From CAIWHR01 sp039931775 (GTDB taxonomy: Bacteria; Pseudomonadota; Gammaproteobacteria; Burkholderiales; Casimicrobiaceae): a DNA stretch of 64,000 bases. The notes below the pieces were generated by a model, which had not been told where the DNA came from, made no database searches, and was given only the letters and a program-made list of their open reading frames with translations. Numbering within the stretch: position 1 is the stretch's first letter; every line of letters starts with the position of its first letter. Location of the stretch: positions 62,001-126,000 of the forward strand of contig JBDTRG010000041.1 in NCBI GenBank assembly GCA_039931775.1, read 5' to 3'. Positions 26,338 to 35,677 of the stretch are shown piece after piece. The translations under genes and the position numbers were made by a program.

Positions 26338-26943
26338 TCAGCTCGATCTATAGTCGGCAAGCCGTTCGAGGTACCGCGCGACGAGGTCTACTTCCAGATT
26401 AACGCGCGCCCCCCGCTTCAGCGCGCCAAGGGTGGTCACCGCCAGCGTGTGCGGAATCAGATTGACGTGGAAGAGCGAGCCTTCGACGCCGTTCACCGTC
26501 AGGCTTACGCCATGCACCGCGATCGATCCTTTCGCAGCGATAAAGCGTGCGAGATCGGCGGGCGCATCGACTTCGAGCAGCCAGCTGCCACCCGCATCGC
26601 CGACGACCGGCGCAAACCGAGCAACGGTCCCGACTCCGTCGACATGCCCGGCCACCAGATGGCCTCCCAGTCGGTCGGCGAGGCGCAACGCCATTTCCAC
26701 GTTGACGTCCCCGATGGTGTCGAGCCCGGCGGTGCACCGAAGCGTTTCCGCCGACACATCGAAATCGAGTGTCGAGCCATTGATCTCGACCACCGTGAGG
26801 CAGCAGCCGTTGATCGCGATGCTGTCCCCGACGGCGACGTCGGCGATTTCGTGTATGCCGATGTCGACGGCGATCCGAAGGCCGTCGCCGCGCTCCGCGG
26901 CGTCGGCGATTCGCCCCACCGCCTGAACGATACCGGTAAACAT
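26338..26943 (-). CDS. ribE: Riboflavin synthase, alpha subunit
   Basis: Dismutates two lumazines to riboflavin. The 201-residue protein begins MFTGIVQAVGRI and contains two homologous lumazine-binding barrels; GCCLTVVEI and GVSLTVNGV are the paired substrate loops, and GHLVAGHVDGVGTV links them. Its ATG shares one base with the ribD stop (TGATG), so it is coupled to ribD. It is the last gene of this block; the next gene downstream is the convergent cyclase gene. Confidence 0.95.
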   Translation of the reverse strand: MFTGIVQAVGRIADAAERGDGLRIAVDIGIHEIADVAVGDSIAINGCCLTVVEINGSTLDFDVSAETLRCTAGLDTIGDVNVEMALRLADRLGGHLVAGHVDGVGTVARFAPVVGDAGGSWLLEVDAPADLARFIAAKGSIAVHGVSLTVNGVEGSLFHVNLIPHTLAVTTLGALKRGARVNLEVDLVARYLERLADYRSS

Positions 26944-28043
26944 CAGATTTCCTTCCCCGTGACGCGGGCGACGATTCGCAAATCCTCGCCGACTCGCACC
27001 ACGTCGTGCAGCGACAGCGCGACGCGATCGGACAGGTGCGCGAGCCCCGTCCGCCATTCGGCGACGCCGCGCGCGGGGTCGCCGAGTAGCGAAGGTGCAA
27101 GGTAGAGCAGCAGCTCGTCCACCAACCCGGCCTCCAGCAGCGCGCCGTTCAGCTTGGCGCCGGCTTCGACGTGCAGCTCGTTGATCTCGCGTTCGCCGAG
27201 TTCCCGCATCAATGCCGGCAGATCGATGCGCCCGTTGGCGTCCGGGAGCACCAGGACTTCGACACGGGCCGGCCATCGTGGATTGGTCTCACCTGCGGTG
27301 ACGACGAGGGCACCGTCGCCCTCCAGTACCTTTGCCGTCGGCAGCGTCTCCGCGTGGCGATCGATGACGATTCGACGCGGTTGCCGCGGGGTGGCAACCG
27401 CCCGTACCGTCAGTTGGGGATCATCGTGCTCCACGGTACCGACGCCCGTCAGGATCGCGCATGCGCGGGCGCGCCACCGGTGGCCGTCGGCGCGCGCGGC
27501 CTCGCCGGTGATCCACTGCGATTCGCCCGAAACCAGCGCGGTACGGCCATCGAGGCTCGCGGCCGCTTTCATCCGGACCCACGGCCGGCCGCGCGTCATC
27601 CGCGACAAGAAACCGATATTGAGCTCACGCGCCTCGTCCTCCATCAGGCCGCGGTCCACCGGAATCCCCGCCGCAAGGAGCCGCGCGGCACCGTTCGCCG
27701 CCTCGGGATTCGGATCGGCCATCGCCATCACCACGCGGCCAATACCGGCCGCGACGACGGCGTCGGCACAAGCCGGCGTGCGCCCTTCGTGGTTGCAGGG
27801 CTCGAGGGTCACGTACATCGTCGCGCCACGGGGATCCTGCCGGCGGTCGGCAGTGTCGGCCAGCGCATTCACCTCGGCGTGCGGCGACCCGGCGCGCTCG
27901 TGCCAGCCCTCCCCGATCGTCACGTCGTCGCGGACGATCACGCACCCGACGCGCGGATTAGGGGAGGTCGTGTAGAGGCCGCGCCCGGCCAACTCGAGCG
28001 CGCGCGCCATGTGCGCGCGGTCGGCGTCGGAAAACCCGTTCAT
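26943..28043 (-). CDS. ribD: Bifunctional diaminohydroxyphosphoribosylaminopyrimidine deaminase / 5-amino-6-(5-phosphoribosylamino)uracil reductase
   Basis: Two-domain cytosolic enzyme, 366 residues, for the second and third steps from GTP to riboflavin. The N-terminal deaminase has the zinc motif H-A-E-V-N-A with LEPCNHEGRTPACADAV; the C-terminal reductase has RMKAAASLDGRTAL, WITGEAARADGHRWRARACAILTGVGTV and LHVEAGAKLNGALLEAGLVDELLLYLAP. Length is normal. 24 bases after nrdR. Confidence 0.95.
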   Translation of the reverse strand: MNGFSDADRAHMARALELAGRGLYTTSPNPRVGCVIVRDDVTIGEGWHERAGSPHAEVNALADTADRRQDPRGATMYVTLEPCNHEGRTPACADAVVAAGIGRVVMAMADPNPEAANGAARLLAAGIPVDRGLMEDEARELNIGFLSRMTRGRPWVRMKAAASLDGRTALVSGESQWITGEAARADGHRWRARACAILTGVGTVEHDDPQLTVRAVATPRQPRRIVIDRHAETLPTAKVLEGDGALVVTAGETNPRWPARVEVLVLPDANGRIDLPALMRELGEREINELHVEAGAKLNGALLEAGLVDELLLYLAPSLLGDPARGVAEWRTGLAHLSDRVALSLHDVVRVGEDLRIVARVTGKEI

Positions 28044-28067
28044 CGGAATCGAAACCGCGAATCGACG

Positions 28068-28538
28068 CTACTTGCGGCCGCGCTTGGCCGGCGCCTCGAC
28101 TTCCTTCAACGCGTCGCGGAAGTCGGAAACGTCCTGGAAGCTACGGTACACGGACGCGAAGCGGATGTAGGCGACTTTGTCGAGCGCGTAGAGCTCCTGC
28201 ATGACCATCTCGCCGATCTGCCGAGAGGCGATCTCGCGCTCACCGAGCGCCAGAACGCGCGCGACCACGCGATCGACCGCCTGGTCGACGAATTCCGTCG
28301 GGACCGGACGCTTGTGCAGCGCGCGCCGGAAACCTTCGCGCACCTTCGTCACGTCGAAATCCGAACGCGTCCCATTGGTCTTGACGACCTGCGGCAAGCG
28401 CAATTCGACGGTTTCGTAGGTGGTGAAGCGTTTCTGGCAAGCGGTGCACCGGCGGCGGCGGCGAATGGCACCGCCCGGCTCCGAGACCCGCGAGTCGATG
28501 ACTTGCGTGTCGGTGCTGGCGCAGAACGGGCACTTCAT
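28068..28538 (-). CDS. nrdR: Transcriptional repressor NrdR
   Basis: ATP/dATP-sensing repressor of ribonucleotide reductase genes, 156 residues. Zinc ribbon C-P-F-C...C-T-A-C with the basic RRRRCTACQKRFTTYE, then an ATP-cone domain (V-V-K-T-N-G-T-R-S-D-F-D, EGFRRALHKRPV). The glyA-nrdR-ribD order is common in proteobacteria. Basic C-terminal tail. Confidence 0.95.
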   Translation of the reverse strand: MKCPFCASTDTQVIDSRVSEPGGAIRRRRRCTACQKRFTTYETVELRLPQVVKTNGTRSDFDVTKVREGFRRALHKRPVPTEFVDQAVDRVVARVLALGEREIASRQIGEMVMQELYALDKVAYIRFASVYRSFQDVSDFRDALKEVEAPAKRGRK

Positions 28539-28540
28539 GA

Positions 28541-28695
28541 CTCAGTGCCCGCACGGCCGCCCGAAGGGCACTGTGCGCCCCCTCGGGGGGCAGCGAACGC
28601 AGTGAGCGTGGGGGCCGTCCAATCGCCCGCATGGCCGCCCGAAGGGCACTCAATGCCCGCCTCCGGGGGGTGCGAACGCAGTGAGCTCGGGAGGA
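28541..28695. repeat. Dispersed GC-rich repeat, two tandem copies (B1, B2)
   Basis: The 165-base nrdR-glyA gap is filled by two tandem units of the family seen at 7161-7239. B1 (about 28543-28619) is nearly identical to copy A, including CAGCGAACGCAGTGAGCGTG. B2 (about 28624-28695) has diverged (TGCGAACGCAGTGAGCTCGG). No other signal is visible in the gap, so glyA and nrdR may still be co-transcribed through it. Confidence 0.8.
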
Positions 28696-28703
28696 AAATC
28701 ACT

Positions 28704-29951
<1,248 letters not shown>

Positions 29952-30033
29952 GGGGCGCCTCGGGAGTCGTTTCGAGCGGGGATTCTAGCACCGGCGGCCG
30001 GCGCCGGTCCCGGTTGCCGACACGTGTTGTGGC

Positions 30034-30039
30034 TATAAT
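30034..30039 (+). promoter_or_regulatory. Possible -10 of dctQM promoter
   Basis: A consensus TATAAT preceded by GC lies 63 bases before the dctQ ATG. No good -35 at 16-18 bases; TTGCCG is present at only 14. The palindrome ACACGTGT at 30020-30027 falls in the spacer and could be an operator. Only the -10 is convincing. Confidence 0.45.
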
Positions 30040-30101
30040 CCGCGGACTTTCGCCTTCCCTGGCAGGCCGGGGCCCAGCCCGCGCGAATGGACGGAGCCGC
30101 C

Positions 30102-30740
30102 ATGAATGCTCTCCTCGCAGTTTCCCGACTCATCGACGACATCACCGAACGAATAGGCCGCACGGTCCTGTGGCTCGTCCTGGTCGCGGTGCTTATCAGT
30201 GCCGCGAACGCCACGGTGCGCAAGATCTTCAACTACAGCTCGAACTCCTACCTCGAGATCCAGTGGTACCTGTTCTCGCTGATTTTCCTGTTCTGCGCGG
30301 GATACACGCTCAAGCACAACGAGCACGTGCGCATCGACATCATCAGCGGCCATCTGTCCGGGCGCGCACGCGCTGCCATCGACATCTTCGGAACGCTTTT
30401 CTTCCTGCTCCCGATGGCGATCCTGGTCATGTGGCTGTCGTGGCCCGTGTTCATCGATGCCTGGGATCGGCACGAAGTGTCGACCAACGCTGGCGGCCTC
30501 ATCATCTGGCCCGCGCGGCTCATGGTCCCCGTCGGATTCTTCCTGCTGGTCGTGCAGGCGATTTCGGAACTCATCAAACGCATCGCGTTCCTCAAGGGGA
30601 TGATCCCGGATCCGGGGGAAAGGCACGTCACGAAGACCGCCGAAGAGGAACTCGCCGAGGAGATCCTCCGCGGCCGCGGCGAGCGAGCCATCGCCGAAGA
30701 AATCGAACGCATTGCCACCGGCAAGGATGCGCAATCGTGA
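30102..30740 (+). CDS. dctQ: TRAP transporter small permease, DctQ family
   Basis: A 212-residue inner membrane protein with four hydrophobic segments. Seen: SRLIDDITERIGRTVLWLVLVAV, LEIQWYLFSLIFLFCAGYTLKHNEHVRIDI (the DctQ signature) and a hydrophilic, Glu/Arg-rich C-terminal tail longer than usual. I chose the ATG at 30102, 5 bases after GGAG; an in-frame ATG at 30087 lacks a ribosome site. Overlaps dctM by GTGA. Confidence 0.9.
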   Translation: MNALLAVSRLIDDITERIGRTVLWLVLVAVLISAANATVRKIFNYSSNSYLEIQWYLFSLIFLFCAGYTLKHNEHVRIDIISGHLSGRARAAIDIFGTLFFLLPMAILVMWLSWPVFIDAWDRHEVSTNAGGLIIWPARLMVPVGFFLLVVQAISELIKRIAFLKGMIPDPGERHVTKTAEEELAEEILRGRGERAIAEEIERIATGKDAQS

Positions 30741-32548
30741 GCGCGTTCCTGGTCGCGAACATCGCCCCGCTCATGTTCGCGGCGCTCGTCATCGTGTTAC
30801 TGATCGGCTACCCGGTCGCGTTCGCGCTCGGCGCCGTGGGCATCGGCTTCGGCATCCTCGGCATCGAACTTGGCCTGCTGCGACCCGAGCTGCTGCAGGC
30901 GCTCCCGGAACGCATCTTCGGCGTGATGGCGAACGACACGCTGCTGGCGGTGCCGTTCTTCACCTTCATGGGCCTAATCCTCGAACGCAGCGGAATGGCC
31001 GAGGACCTGCTCGACACCATCGGTCAGCTCTTCGGGCCGATCCGCGGCGGCCTCGGCTATGCCGTGATCTTCGTCGGGGCACTGCTGGCCGCAACCACCG
31101 GCGTTGTCGCCGCGTCAGTGATTTCGATGGGCCTCATCTCCCTGCCAATCATGTTGCGCTACGGCTACGACCGCAGGCTCGCGTCGGGCGTCATCGCAGC
31201 ATCGGGAACCCTGGCGCAGATCATCCCGCCGTCGCTCGTGCTGATCATCATGGCCGACCAGCTCGGGCGTTCGGTCGGTGACATGTACGCGGGAGCCTTC
31301 GTTCCGGGCTTCATCCTCGCGTTGCTCTATGTCGCCTACGTGATCGGCGTCAGCGTCGTCAAGCCACGTTGGGCGCCGGCCCTGCCGGCGGAGGCGCGCA
31401 CCCTGCGCGAAGCCGACGGTTCCTCCGGCAATCGTTCTCTGGTCGTGCTTACCGTTCTCGCCGCCGCCGCCTCCGTGGGGTTCTGGAAGTTCTACTACAA
31501 TGTCCACGCCCCCGATACGGCCACCGACGAGCGCATCGTGATCTGCCTGCTGGTCGCGGTCGGCGGCGCATTCCTCGCCGCGGTCCTCAACAAGCTGCTG
31601 CGGCTCAACCTGCTGTCGCGGATCGCCGAGCGCGTCACCTTCGTGCTGATCCCGCCGCTCGCGCTGATCTTCCTCGTGCTCGGCACGATCTTCCTCGGCG
31701 TGGCCACGCCGACCGAGGGCGGCGCGATGGGCGCGACGGGGGCGCTCATCATGGCCCTGAGCCGCCGGAGGCTGTCCTTCCCGCTGCTGAAGCAGGCGAT
31801 GAACACGACTGCCAAGCTGTCGACGTTCGTCGTCTTCATCCTGATCGGCGCCCGCGTGTTCAGCCTGACGTTTTACGGCGTCAACGGCCACGTCTGGGTC
31901 GAGCACCTGCTGACGAGCCTCCCAGGCGGGCAGCTCGGCTTCCTGATCGTCGTCAACGCGCTGATCTTCGTCCTGGCGTTCTTCCTCGACTTCTTCGAGC
32001 TCGCGTTCATCATCATTCCGCTGGTCGGACCGGTCGCGGAGAAACTCGGCGTGGATCTCGTCTGGTTCGGGGTGCTTCTGGCGGTCAACATGCAGACCTC
32101 GTTCATGCACCCGCCCTTCGGATTCGCGCTCTTCTACCTGCGAAGCGTCGCGCCCGCCAAGGAGTTCCTCGACCGGGTCACCGGTCGCAGGACGGCCCCG
32201 GTGACCACTGGCCAGATCTACTGGGGAGCGGTTCCGTTCGTGCTGATCCAGGTCGTCATGGTCGGCCTGATCATCGCGTTTCCGGATCTCGTTTCCGGCG
32301 GACTCGCGACAAGGGAAAAGGTCGACATCCGGAACATCCGGATCGAAATCCCCATCGACAAGGGCGCGACCGGCGGCGGACCGTCGGGCAGCAACTTCGA
32401 GCAGGACAACGCCACGAAGGCACTTGAACGGGCGATGCGCGGCGACACGGCGGGCGAAACGAGCGAGGACCCGGACGACGCCGCCAAGGCGCTGGAGCGC
32501 GCGATCGGCGCCGGCAAGGCAGCGGACGCGCCACCGGCGACGAAATGA
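30737..32548 (+). CDS. dctM: TRAP transporter large permease, DctM family
   Basis: Sodium-coupled solute carrier of 603 residues with many membrane helices: IGYPVAFALGAVGIGFG, LLAVPFFTFMGLILERSGMAEDLL, AASGTLAQIIPPSLVLIIMADQLG, FLGVATPTEGGAMGATGAL and LAVNMQTSFMHPPFGFALFYLRSVAP. It is larger than the ~430-residue type because of an extra central membrane region, as in the keto-acid group. The last ~65 residues are a soluble tail with a duplicated A-x-K-A-L-E-R-A motif. GTG start overlapping dctQ. Confidence 0.92.
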   Translation: MSAFLVANIAPLMFAALVIVLLIGYPVAFALGAVGIGFGILGIELGLLRPELLQALPERIFGVMANDTLLAVPFFTFMGLILERSGMAEDLLDTIGQLFGPIRGGLGYAVIFVGALLAATTGVVAASVISMGLISLPIMLRYGYDRRLASGVIAASGTLAQIIPPSLVLIIMADQLGRSVGDMYAGAFVPGFILALLYVAYVIGVSVVKPRWAPALPAEARTLREADGSSGNRSLVVLTVLAAAASVGFWKFYYNVHAPDTATDERIVICLLVAVGGAFLAAVLNKLLRLNLLSRIAERVTFVLIPPLALIFLVLGTIFLGVATPTEGGAMGATGALIMALSRRRLSFPLLKQAMNTTAKLSTFVVFILIGARVFSLTFYGVNGHVWVEHLLTSLPGGQLGFLIVVNALIFVLAFFLDFFELAFIIIPLVGPVAEKLGVDLVWFGVLLAVNMQTSFMHPPFGFALFYLRSVAPAKEFLDRVTGRRTAPVTTGQIYWGAVPFVLIQVVMVGLIIAFPDLVSGGLATREKVDIRNIRIEIPIDKGATGGGPSGSNFEQDNATKALERAMRGDTAGETSEDPDDAAKALERAIGAGKAADAPPATK

Positions 32549-32550
32549 AA

Positions 32551-32582
32551 GGCGCGCCCGGCTTTGAACCGCCGGGCGCGCC
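32551..32582. terminator. Hairpin terminator between dctM and dctP
   Basis: GGCGCGCCCGGC (32551-32562) pairs perfectly with GCCGGGCGCGCC (32571-32582) around an 8-base loop, 2 bases after the dctM stop and between convergent genes. Short T-rich tracts only; probably serves both directions. Confidence 0.7.
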
Positions 32583-32626
32583 TCGTTCCGCTCCGTTGGC
32601 GACAGCGCGAGCGCCGTCGCGCCTGA

Positions 32627-33790
32627 CTATTTCTTCTTCTGCGACATCCGTTCGGCCGCGATCATGAAGTTGTCGAACCGGTTTTCCGCGATGCTGAACC
32701 ACTCAACCTCGTCGGTGCGGAACGCTTTCCAGGGCTCATAGATCTTCCTGAACTTGTCATTCTTGGTGGCGATCTCGTCGTAGACCTCTTGCGTCGCCTT
32801 GTAGCAGGCCGCCATGATGTCGTTCGAGAACGGTGCCAGCTTCACGCCGTTGGCGAGCAGACGCTTCAACGCCGGCGGGTTGAGCGCGTCGTACTTCGCG
32901 AGCATGTCGATGTTCGCTTCGGCGCAGGCCGATTCGAGAATGGCCTGGTAATCCTTCGGCAGGTCGGCCCACGCCTTGGTGTTGACGAACAAGTCGAGTT
33001 CCGGGCCGCCTTCCCACCAGCCGGGATAGTAGTAGAACTTGGCGACCTTGTAGAAACCGAGCTTCTCGTCGTCGTACGGTCCGACCCATTCGGCCGCGTC
33101 GATGGTCCCCTTTTCCAATGACGGATAGATGTCGCCACCGGGGATCTGCTGCGGAACAACGCCGAGCTTCTGAAGCGGCAGTCCGCCGGTTCCCCCGATG
33201 CGCATCTTGAGGCCCTTGAGATCAGCGACCGTCTTGATCTCCTTGCGGAACCAGCCGCCCATCTGCGCGCCCGTATTGCCGGCGCCGAAGCTGACGATGT
33301 TGTAATCCTTCAGGAAATCGTTGTAGAGCGCACGGCCGCCGCCATGAAGCATCCACGCGTTCTGCTGGCGCGCGTTCATCCCGAACGGAATGGCGCAGCC
33401 GAACGCGAACGTCGGATCCTTGCCGAAGAAATAGTACGGCGCGGTGTGGCAGCACTGGACGGTCGCGTTCTGCACTGCGTCGACGACGCCAAACGCGGGG
33501 ACGATTTCGCCGCCCGCGAAGACCTGGATCTGGAACTTGTTGTTGGTGGCCGCCGCGACGCGCTTCGAGATCACTTCCGCGGCGCCGTAAATCGTGTCGA
33601 GGCTCTTCGGGAAGCTCGACGCGAGCCGCCAGGTCACTGTCGGACCGCCCGTTGCGACAGAGGGTGCGGCCGGGGATGCGCCGGATGCTGGCGCGGATGC
33701 TGGGGCCTTCTCTTCCTGCTTACCGCAGGCGGCAAGTGCAAGCGCTGCAGCGGCCGCGCTTGCCTCTTTGAGGAAAAAACGACGTTTCAT
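32627..33790 (-). CDS. dctP: TRAP transporter substrate-binding lipoprotein, DctP family (keto-acid/lactate type)
   Basis: A 387-residue periplasmic binding protein. The N terminus has a Tat-like R-R-F-F-L-K and a lipobox L-A-A-C, then an Ala/Pro/Ser linker. In the mature part, VTWRLASSFPKSLDTIYGAAE, GGTGGLPLQKLGVVPQQIPGGDIYPSLEKGTIDAAEWVGPYDDEKLGF and YYPGWWEGGPELDLFVN match the TakP-like family that binds alpha-keto acids or lactate. Convergent with dctQM rather than in the same operon, but no other TRAP genes are present, so it is the likely partner. Confidence 0.92.
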   Translation of the reverse strand: MKRRFFLKEASAAAAALALAACGKQEEKAPASAPASGASPAAPSVATGGPTVTWRLASSFPKSLDTIYGAAEVISKRVAAATNNKFQIQVFAGGEIVPAFGVVDAVQNATVQCCHTAPYYFFGKDPTFAFGCAIPFGMNARQQNAWMLHGGGRALYNDFLKDYNIVSFGAGNTGAQMGGWFRKEIKTVADLKGLKMRIGGTGGLPLQKLGVVPQQIPGGDIYPSLEKGTIDAAEWVGPYDDEKLGFYKVAKFYYYPGWWEGGPELDLFVNTKAWADLPKDYQAILESACAEANIDMLAKYDALNPPALKRLLANGVKLAPFSNDIMAACYKATQEVYDEIATKNDKFRKIYEPWKAFRTDEVEWFSIAENRFDNFMIAAERMSQKKK

Positions 33791-33915
33791 GCAGCTTCTC
33801 CCTATTCACGTGGATTTCGACGGGCCTACGGACCGGGCAAGCTGCCGGCCATCGTGTGGCCGAATTGCGGGGCGGCCGAATATGCCCCGTCCTGAGTGTC
33901 GCTTGCTGGGAAAAT

Positions 33916-33921
33916 ATTCTA
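33916..33921 (-). promoter_or_regulatory. Possible -10 of dctP within an inverted repeat
   Basis: Minus-strand TAGAAT lies inside GGGATAGAATATTTTCCC (33911-33928 region), an imperfect inverted repeat with GGGA half-sites, 120 bases before the dctP ATG. It may be a promoter with an overlapping operator. The rest of the 222-base spacer (33791-34012) shows nothing I recognise. Confidence 0.3.
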
Positions 33922-34012
33922 TCCCAATTCGCCGGGCTACCCGCGGCGATTGCGCTCTGAATCGCCGCTCGATGCCGAGGTCCACGACTTCGGGCGAGGC
34001 GCGTTCCCGCGC

Positions 34013-35677
34013 TCAGGGCGTCAGCTTGCGCACCGCTGAAAACAGCGTCCACGCCCAGCCAGGCTGGCGTTCCAGGGTTTGCGTGAAGCGGATCAGGTAG
34101 CGAGCGCCTCCGGTGTCTAGCTCGACCATGCCCCCGGTTGCGAAACGGTCGTCGGGTCCGATCAGGCTACGCTGCGCCATCTGGCGATTCTCAGGATGGG
34201 CAGGTAAATAGATTCCAAAAAACGGCCGATCGGCGCCGGCGCGCCCGGCGTCGGACGGAGTGACCCAATTTCGCAGCAGTACACGCACCAGGCGCCGCCC
34301 GACGATTTCGACGCCGACGGTCGTTTCGTCACGCTGGCTGCGCTGCATCCGGCGAACGACGGCGAGCGCCCACGTGTCTGCCTCCTTGATCGTCAGGATT
34401 TCGCCCAGTTTGGCCGGTGCTTCCTTCTCGGGTGCCGTGAGGCGGCAACCCGTGTCGCTCCTGTCTTCCATCTTCCAGATCGACCCGCGAATCCGCCGCG
34501 CAACGGTCTCCGGGCCGGCATTGGGGCCGATCATTTCGGTGATCTCGTCGTAGCTTGCCGCGACACCCGGGGTCCGCGCGGCGTCCGGGAGGCGCTCGAT
34601 CTCGGCGACCGCACGTGTGAGTGGGCCGAGGCCGATCACGACTCGAACATCGCCTTCGCTCGAAAATCGCGGAGCGCGCGGGGACCGCGCGATCGCTTCC
34701 GGCCCGAAGAGCGAGGCGAGGCGCATCAGAAGAAGCCGCTGCTCGCGGGGCGGAAGGTCGTCCGGCTTCGGCGTTTCATCGTCGTGCTCCGGCAACCACC
34801 GCATCCGCTCGACGATCTGCGTATAGATCGGGCTTGCGTCGAGCAGCAGCACGCGGCCTCCCGCGGGAGTGCGATCCTGGCGCCGCAAACCCTGCGATCC
34901 GGTGAGATCGACGAAGAAGCTGCCGTCCACACCGGGAGGCGGGACGAGCATCAACGACGCCGCCCAGCCGTCGAGCTGCTTCGCAACCCATTCGACCTGG
35001 TCGGGCGTGAAATTGCCCGAATCGAGCCGCATCAGCAGCAACGTCTTCAGGTATTCCTGTTCGACCGAAACGCCGGCCCGCGAAAACATGCCGGCGCCGT
35101 AGGCCAGCTGTTCGCGCTGCCAGCCGCGCATTCGCGCGAACTCGTAGAGTTCGTGAAATTCGCGCCACTGCGCCGGAATCCACTGGCTGTAGCGGAAGAG
35201 CCGGAACTTTCCGTCGATGCCCTTGAAATGGACGAGGCGAACGAGGAGCCACGGCAGGAGTTCGCGCCAGCGGTTCTGGTCGGCTCGCGGATAACCGGCC
35301 CGCAATGCGGCGCCGTAGGCCGACCCGAACGCCTTGACGAGATCGAACACCGCATGCCACAGGCGCGTCTCGACCGCGGTGCTTTTCTGGTAGTTCGTTG
35401 TGTACTGCTGCGACAGCTGCGAGAGAATCGGCTCGAGCCTCGCATCGATCCGGAGCAGCGCTTCGGCCTGCGCGGGGGCTGCAACACGCCGGGCTCCGGG
35501 AAACTTGGCGACGAGTTCGAGTGCCTCCTTCTGAATTTCCATCGCGTCGGTGGTGGGCAGCGAGGCGATCCAGTGCGCCGCCGATTTCGCGTTGCGCAGC
35601 GGGTCGCCGAACGAACGGAACCAGGCGACGACAGGCTCGTGCATCGGGCGCGAATCGCGCCCCTTGCGCCCGATCAT
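34013..35677 (-). CDS. Conserved betaproteobacterial protein with a PilZ-like C-terminal domain
   Basis: A 554-residue cytosolic protein. The N-terminal ~380 residues are mainly helical (DPLRNAKSAAHWIASLP, YQKSTAVETRLWHAVFDLVKAF, GIDGKFRLFRYSQWIPAQWREFHELYEFARM) and match no function I know. Around residues 390-465 the pattern D-R-S-D-T-G-C (405-411), then a strand W-A-L-A-V-V-R-R-M and V-G-V-E-I-V-G, resembles a PilZ barrel (D-x-S-x-x-G), the c-di-GMP fold; the R-x-x-x-R loop is not clearly present. Starts by ATGA overlap with pmbA. A second ATG at 35644 is possible. Confidence 0.75.
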   Translation of the reverse strand: MIGRKGRDSRPMHEPVVAWFRSFGDPLRNAKSAAHWIASLPTTDAMEIQKEALELVAKFPGARRVAAPAQAEALLRIDARLEPILSQLSQQYTTNYQKSTAVETRLWHAVFDLVKAFGSAYGAALRAGYPRADQNRWRELLPWLLVRLVHFKGIDGKFRLFRYSQWIPAQWREFHELYEFARMRGWQREQLAYGAGMFSRAGVSVEQEYLKTLLLMRLDSGNFTPDQVEWVAKQLDGWAASLMLVPPPGVDGSFFVDLTGSQGLRRQDRTPAGGRVLLLDASPIYTQIVERMRWLPEHDDETPKPDDLPPREQRLLLMRLASLFGPEAIARSPRAPRFSSEGDVRVVIGLGPLTRAVAEIERLPDAARTPGVAASYDEITEMIGPNAGPETVARRIRGSIWKMEDRSDTGCRLTAPEKEAPAKLGEILTIKEADTWALAVVRRMQRSQRDETTVGVEIVGRRLVRVLLRNWVTPSDAGRAGADRPFFGIYLPAHPENRQMAQRSLIGPDDRFATGGMVELDTGGARYLIRFTQTLERQPGWAWTLFSAVRKLTP

